A program made the position numbers and the translations under genes. The notes under the pieces were generated by a model. It was given only the letters and a program-made list of their open reading frames with translations, had not been told where the DNA came from and searched no databases. DNA of 64,000 nt, from assembly GCF_001610955.1 (NCBI RefSeq), contig NZ_CP014335.1, forward strand, positions 2,613,001 to 2,677,000, given 5' to 3'. Shown here in pieces: positions 63,775-64,000 of the stretch; the first letter of the stretch is position 1, and every line of letters starts with the position of its first letter. The DNA comes from Geobacillus thermoleovorans. GTDB lineage: Bacteria > Bacillota > Bacilli > Bacillales > Anoxybacillaceae.

Positions 63775-64000
63775 ATGGCCAACCATCTATCACCCGCTTC
63801 TATCATTCAATCGTTTTCTTGGGATCAGGCATTCGCCCACTACGACGGCGATCCGCGCGGACGGTTCAACGCCGCCCACGAAGTATGCGACCGGTATGCC
63901 GAGGATCCGAATCGCATTGCGCTGTTTTATGAAAACGCTTTAGGAGAGCAAAAAACGATCACCTATCGGCAATTGCGCGATTGGTCGAACCAAATGGCGA
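63775..64000 (+). CDS. acsA: Acetyl-CoA/acyl-CoA synthetase, 5' part
   Basis: The first 75 codons of an ANL-superfamily acyl-CoA synthetase; the gene runs off the right edge. The sequence SWDQAFAHYDGDPRGRFNAAHEVCDRYAEDPNRIALFYENALGEQ, then TITYRQLRDWSNQMA, matches the N-terminus of AcsA-type acetyl-CoA synthetases. ACGGAGGGATCAGAC precedes ATG 63775. Exact substrate (acetate or a medium acyl) cannot be told from this part. Confidence 0.82.
   Translation, partial: MANHLSPASIIQSFSWDQAFAHYDGDPRGRFNAAHEVCDRYAEDPNRIALFYENALGEQKTITYRQLRDWSNQMA

Overview
The window is a chromosomal segment of a thermophilic Bacillaceae bacterium, almost certainly Geobacillus. The family-A DNA polymerase (31050-33680) reads as a close relative of the 'Bst' polymerase. 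Pyruvate kinase, GAPDH-B, IF3, MutM and alanine dehydrogenase look like the classical Bacillus stearothermophilus proteins. Gene order from pheST rightward follows the Bacillus subtilis pheS-thrS-gapB-polA-phoPR-mdh-icd-citZ-pyk-pfkA-accA-accD-dnaE-ytoI-ald-argH-argG region (order recalled, not computed). No tRNA, rRNA, CRISPR array, prophage or intact transposase gene was seen. Species was not determined.

Layout. 1-9,800 is the accessory part: a DJ-1/PfpI protein; a MarR regulator with its MMPL exporter and a palindromic operator; a secreted alkaline phosphatase behind a four-hexamer Pho box; a crcB/fluC pair under a fluoride riboswitch; and an orphan ModA lipoprotein divergent from a HTH/binding-domain regulator. 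10,000-20,250 holds pheST with a T-box, ysgA-msrA, an MNT-HEPN toxin/antitoxin locus with an in-frame stop, sspI, a M42 peptidase, a dUTPase-like gene and infC-rpmI-rplT with an attenuator leader. 20,400-31,000 holds thrS with a T-box, ytxC, the dnaB-dnaI primosome genes, nrdR, speD, gapB between two CcpN-type boxes, coaE and mutM. 31,000-47,400 is a central-carbon block: polA, phoPR, mdh, icd, citZ, pyk, pfkA, accA and accD. 47,400-64,000 holds a FadR-type regulator, dnaE, ytrH-ytrI, nrnA, ytpI, ytoI, ytkL, an M24 peptidase, ald, an SDR-like protein, a USP, the ArgR-controlled argG-argH operon and the start of an acyl-CoA synthetase gene.

How it fits together. PhoP-PhoR at 33.8-36.3 kb is the likely controller of the phosphatase at 5.4 kb. 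CcpN-type boxes on gapB and a candidate CcpC-type citZ promoter suggest the usual glycolysis/gluconeogenesis switching. Regulatory RNAs are abundant: a fluoride riboswitch, two T-boxes, an L20-type leader and a long uncharacterised speD leader.

Most unusual signals: (1) two 136-137 bp intergenic elements (6840-6976 and 30881-31016) with matching terminal stems, compensatory base changes and an apparent pseudoknot; (2) two short elements (13591-13650, 33736-33824) placed exactly at terminator T-tracts after TTTAT, resembling ends of IS200/IS605 elements; (3) an MNT antitoxin cut by one TGA while the HEPN toxin motif is intact; (4) an 8-A run that throws the mdh start out of frame; (5) an SDR protein lacking the catalytic Tyr.
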